Shown here: one piece after another, positions 61,145 through 64,000 of the stretch
Position numbering within the stretch: position 1 is the first letter of the stretch
Layout: each line of letters opens with the position of its first letter
Assembly: GCF_052161655.1 (NCBI RefSeq)
Contig: NZ_CP197418.1
Span: forward strand, 682,001-746,000
Length of the DNA stretch: 64,000 nucleotides
Direction: 5' to 3'
Source of the DNA: Novipirellula sp052161655
Lineage (GTDB): Bacteria; Planctomycetota; Planctomycetia; Pirellulales; Pirellulaceae
Program-made: the position numbers and the translations under genes
Notes under the pieces: generated by a model
Databases searched by the model: none
What the model saw: the letters and a program-made list of their open reading frames with translations, nothing else
What the model was told of the DNA's origin: nothing

Positions 61145-64000
61145 GTGCGTTCGCAATTTCTCCTATTATTGGCAGTCCTCTGCCTGTTGAACCTCGTCAT
61201 CGCTGCCGACGCGTTTTCGGATGACGTAAACCCAGCAATGCCCGGAAAACCACCGGAAGCCAAGGAAGAAAAAAAGGACAGCAAGCCAGCGGAGTCCAAG
61301 GATGCGAAGCCCAAGGTCATCCGGCGTGACCAGTTGCCGGAGACTCAAGCGATTCCAGAGGCAGAGGCAGAGGCAGAGGCTGAGGCCTCGGCCGATAGCG
61401 GTGGCAAAATGCCAATGGTCGTCGCCGCAAATCCCGACGAGCTAAAAGCAACTGTCGGCGAAGACGGCCGTGTTGCTTTTCAATTCCGCAACCAACCGTG
61501 GGTCGAATTGGTTCAATGGCTCGCAGAAATTTCAAACCAGCCCTTGGATTGGCTCGAGCTTCCCGGGGACCGCGTCAATCTCTCATCGCCCGGACGCTAC
61601 ACCGTCGCCGAGACGCGAGATCTTTTCAATCGCTATCTGCTTGCACGCGGTTACGCGATCCTGGAACTCGACGGCGGTTTGACGGTCGCCAAGACTGAAA
61701 CGATCAATCCTGCCATCGTCCCTCGCGTGACTCCCGAAGAACTTCAAAAGTTGTTGCCCCACGCCTTTGTTCGTGTCTCGTTAGATGTTCAGTGGTTGTC
61801 GGCCGAGAAGTTGGCCGAAGAGCTGAAGCCCATGATCAGTTCCAATGGGCGCATCATATCGTTATCGACGACCAACCGGATCGAAGTGATGGATGCCGCG
61901 ATCAATGTGCAACAGGTCGCTCGGCTAATACGTGAAGAGTCGGACAACGCTAGCCGCGAGGCGCTCGCACCTGAGTTCAAACTGCGGTACATGCCTGCCG
62001 AAGAAGCGAAGCTGATGCTCGAGCAATTTCTCGGGGTCGAAAAAAAGGCCGAAGCACCGATGTCGCCCCAGCAAATGCAGATGATGCAGCAAATGCGTCA
62101 GCAAAGTGGCGGTAAACCACCGACTCCGGAAAAGAAGGTCGAGATCTCGATTGTCGCCAACACGCGGCAAAACTCCGTGATCATTCGGGCTCCGGATGAT
62201 CGAATTGCCATCGCTGGCGAATTTATCAAACGGATCGATGTGCCTAGTAGTTCCCTTGCCTCGCTGTCGGATGTTCAATCGCGAGTCGAAGTGTTCCGCT
62301 TGGCGTCGATTGATCCGGAAAAGTTGGTCGAGATCATCGGCGATATGAATGTGCTGGAGCCTTCGACCCGGATTCGTGTTGATAAAGAAAACGGCGCATT
62401 GATCGTTTCCGGATCTGCGGCGGATCGCTTTATTATCCAATCGCTCATTGAGCGGCTCGATGGAAGCGGACGAAATTTTCACGTACTGCAACTGCGACGG
62501 CTCGACGCGGGCGAAGTCGCCGAGTCGATTACATTCCTAATGGGGAAGAAAAAGGAAGACGATTCGAGTCGTTCGCGGAGCCGCTATTCGTATTACGGCT
62601 ACGGCTTTGGCCAACCCGAAGAAGACAAGAAAAATAAGGACGAGTTCCGTGTGGCGGCCAACAACCGTTATCGGCAAGTCTTGCTGTGGGCCAACGAGTT
62701 GGAAATGGAAGAGGTGGAGTCGCTGCTGATTAAGCTCGGCGAATTGCCACCTCCCGGAGGCAGCGACCGCATGCTCCGTGTGATCGATGCGTCGGCGAGT
62801 CCCGAAACGCTCGAATACCTTCGTCGGCTGCAAAAACAATGGAGTCAACTTTCGCCGAATCCGCTTGAGTTGCCATCTGACGACCAATTCAAAAGTTCTG
62901 AAGAGCAAGAGCCGGACGAATCGAGTGACGAAGATTCGAGCGACGAAGAATCAGAGCCGGCGAAGCAAGAGCCCGTTGCCGACGCCGATGGCGATAATCT
63001 GGCTGCCGCACGCAATCCGTTTGCGACAGGGTCAGTGACGTTGGTCCAGTCGCCCACACGTCCTGAATCCAATCCGCCCGTCGTGCGGTCGCGAGAAGAT
63101 TTTGACCGCATGTTCCAGGACACTGCTGCCGAGAAAAAGGTGGAGGGAAGTGGAAAACCACCTCAACCGATTCGCATCGAATTCGACAAGTCGGGAAATC
63201 TTGTGTTGATGAGTCCCGATACCAAGGCACTCGACCAACTCGAGAACCTGATGCTGCAAATTGCGCCTCCGAAACGCCCCTACCAAGTCTTCAAAATCAA
63301 ACACAGCAGTGCGTATTGGATGCGACTGAATCTGGAGGATTATTTCGAAGACGAAGACGCCACCGATGACGATGGTGATTCGTTCTTTCGATATTATTGG
63401 GGTGGAGGCGATGACAACAAAAAGGAGGAACCAACGGGGCTTGGCAAGGGAGCGAAGCTGAAATTTGTTGACGACGTTGATACCAACACCCTCGTGGTCA
63501 CGGGAGCCACCTCGGAACAAATTCGCACCATCGAAGAGTTGATCGAATTGTGGGATGTCGAGGAACCAGCCAATAAACGTAAGTCCCGCTACACCAAATT
63601 GGTCTCGATCAAGTACGGCAAGGCCGATCGTATCGCCGAAACGGTCAAGGAAGCCTATCGCGATTTGTTGAGCAGCAACGACAAGACGTTCCAAGGCGGG
63701 AAGGGCCAGCAAGGCGGCCGCGGCGGTGAGAATGGTGATAAAAAGAAAGCATCCAAGAGTCTCGACGGGGGCGGCAGCGGGCTGGTCGAATCTGAAGGTG
63801 GGCAAGACGGTGGCGGTGCCGATTTCTCGTTCAAAGGCAAATTGTCGATGGGAGTCGACTTGATCGGCAATACGTTGATCGTCAGCGCCGAGGGCGAGCC
63901 GCTTTTGGATCTGGTCTGCGAAATGATTGACAAGCTGGATCAAGCTGCCAAACCGAGCGGCGAGGTTCAAGTCGTTAAACTATCGGGCGATCTGAGTACC
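61145..64000 (+). CDS. Very large exported protein with repeated secretin N-type domains (3' end outside window)
   Basis: Open from a GTG at 61145 to the end of the window, 952 residues so far. A signal peptide (hydrophobic residues 5-20) and a Glu/Ala repeat region come first. At least five secretin short-domain-like (NolW/N1) units follow, each beta-alpha-beta with a closing TNxLIV-type strand: EFKLRYMPAEEAKLML, VEVFRLASIDPEKLVEIIG, FHVLQLRRLDAGEVAESI, YQVFKIKHSSAYWMRLNL and YTKLVSIKYGKADRIAETV. Low-complexity inserts (Ser/Asp/Glu and Gly/Lys/Gln rich) separate them. No secretin pore domain is seen yet. Such proteins are planctomycete-typical and may build large envelope pores. Confidence 0.85.
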   Translation, partial: MRSQFLLLLAVLCLLNLVIAADAFSDDVNPAMPGKPPEAKEEKKDSKPAESKDAKPKVIRRDQLPETQAIPEAEAEAEAEASADSGGKMPMVVAANPDELKATVGEDGRVAFQFRNQPWVELVQWLAEISNQPLDWLELPGDRVNLSSPGRYTVAETRDLFNRYLLARGYAILELDGGLTVAKTETINPAIVPRVTPEELQKLLPHAFVRVSLDVQWLSAEKLAEELKPMISSNGRIISLSTTNRIEVMDAAINVQQVARLIREESDNASREALAPEFKLRYMPAEEAKLMLEQFLGVEKKAEAPMSPQQMQMMQQMRQQSGGKPPTPEKKVEISIVANTRQNSVIIRAPDDRIAIAGEFIKRIDVPSSSLASLSDVQSRVEVFRLASIDPEKLVEIIGDMNVLEPSTRIRVDKENGALIVSGSAADRFIIQSLIERLDGSGRNFHVLQLRRLDAGEVAESITFLMGKKKEDDSSRSRSRYSYYGYGFGQPEEDKKNKDEFRVAANNRYRQVLLWANELEMEEVESLLIKLGELPPPGGSDRMLRVIDASASPETLEYLRRLQKQWSQLSPNPLELPSDDQFKSSEEQEPDESSDEDSSDEESEPAKQEPVADADGDNLAAARNPFATGSVTLVQSPTRPESNPPVVRSREDFDRMFQDTAAEKKVEGSGKPPQPIRIEFDKSGNLVLMSPDTKALDQLENLMLQIAPPKRPYQVFKIKHSSAYWMRLNLEDYFEDEDATDDDGDSFFRYYWGGGDDNKKEEPTGLGKGAKLKFVDDVDTNTLVVTGATSEQIRTIEELIELWDVEEPANKRKSRYTKLVSIKYGKADRIAETVKEAYRDLLSSNDKTFQGGKGQQGGRGGENGDKKKASKSLDGGGSGLVESEGGQDGGGADFSFKGKLSMGVDLIGNTLIVSAEGEPLLDLVCEMIDKLDQAAKPSGEVQVVKLSGDLST

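Noticed and set aside
1..64000. tRNA or rRNA genes
   Set aside because: No cloverleaf with a GGTTCGAATCC-type arm and no rRNA core sequence was seen when scanning both strands.

Overview
The window reads as chromosomal DNA of a planctomycete, most likely Pirellulaceae (Rhodopirellula-like). This is an inference from several signs: moderate GC, weak Shine-Dalgarno sequences, many secreted PQQ-propeller, sialidase and TIM-barrel proteins, a short membrane protein opening with the NPYQPP motif, a class II glutamine synthetase, and intergenic spaces full of small palindromic repeats. No rRNA, tRNA, CRISPR array or prophage was recognised.

Layout. 1-2000: the start of a UvrC-like nuclease and a Gfo/Idh/MocA oxidoreductase, both minus. 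2180-6260: a plus-strand run of PQQ-propeller protein, small membrane protein, Tes-like radical SAM enzyme and Lgt-like membrane enzyme; the middle genes overlap or nearly touch. 6370-9370: alkaline phosphatase and RNase III. 9490-19100: TPR lipoprotein, secreted protein, polytopic membrane protein, C-terminal processing protease, TPR protein, methyltransferase and an ABC exporter. 19500-28600: membrane protein, DnaE2, TM2 protein, NfeD-type protease, TrkH and a SRAP protein. 28800-37000: PP2C phosphatase, LURP-one-like protein, ComM, sialidase, TIM-barrel protein and nitrilase. 37100-46150: a six-gene minus-strand run (Coa1-like protein, cyclophilin, SGNH hydrolase, MBOAT acyltransferase, GT-C-like membrane protein, HrpA). 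Three of these look like a polysaccharide O-acylation cassette. 46700-52400: class II glutamine synthetase, an IS200/RAYT-type transposase, a CbbX-like AAA protein and a complete IS4-family element. 52480-64000: a uronate-catabolism pair (SDR and KdgK), MoaA, a zinc-ribbon protein coupled to BirA, small membrane proteins, an orphan protein, a tetraheme cytochrome and the start of a very large protein with many secretin N-type domains.

The most distinctive content is the set of non-autonomous repeats, which can be dated against each other. A 129-bp element (A) occurs three times complete and once degenerate. A second element (B, ends AACGCTGTGAAGCATTT) occurs three times with 9-bp target duplications, and one copy interrupts the degenerate A element. 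A third element (C) sits inside another B copy with a 6-bp duplication, and the matching empty site exists elsewhere in the window. A fourth family (D) is a 27-bp-arm palindrome. A GTAG-type palindrome (E) is split by the IS4 element, and hairpins flank the RAYT-like transposase. Together they show layered insertion of small elements into gene ends and intergenic DNA.
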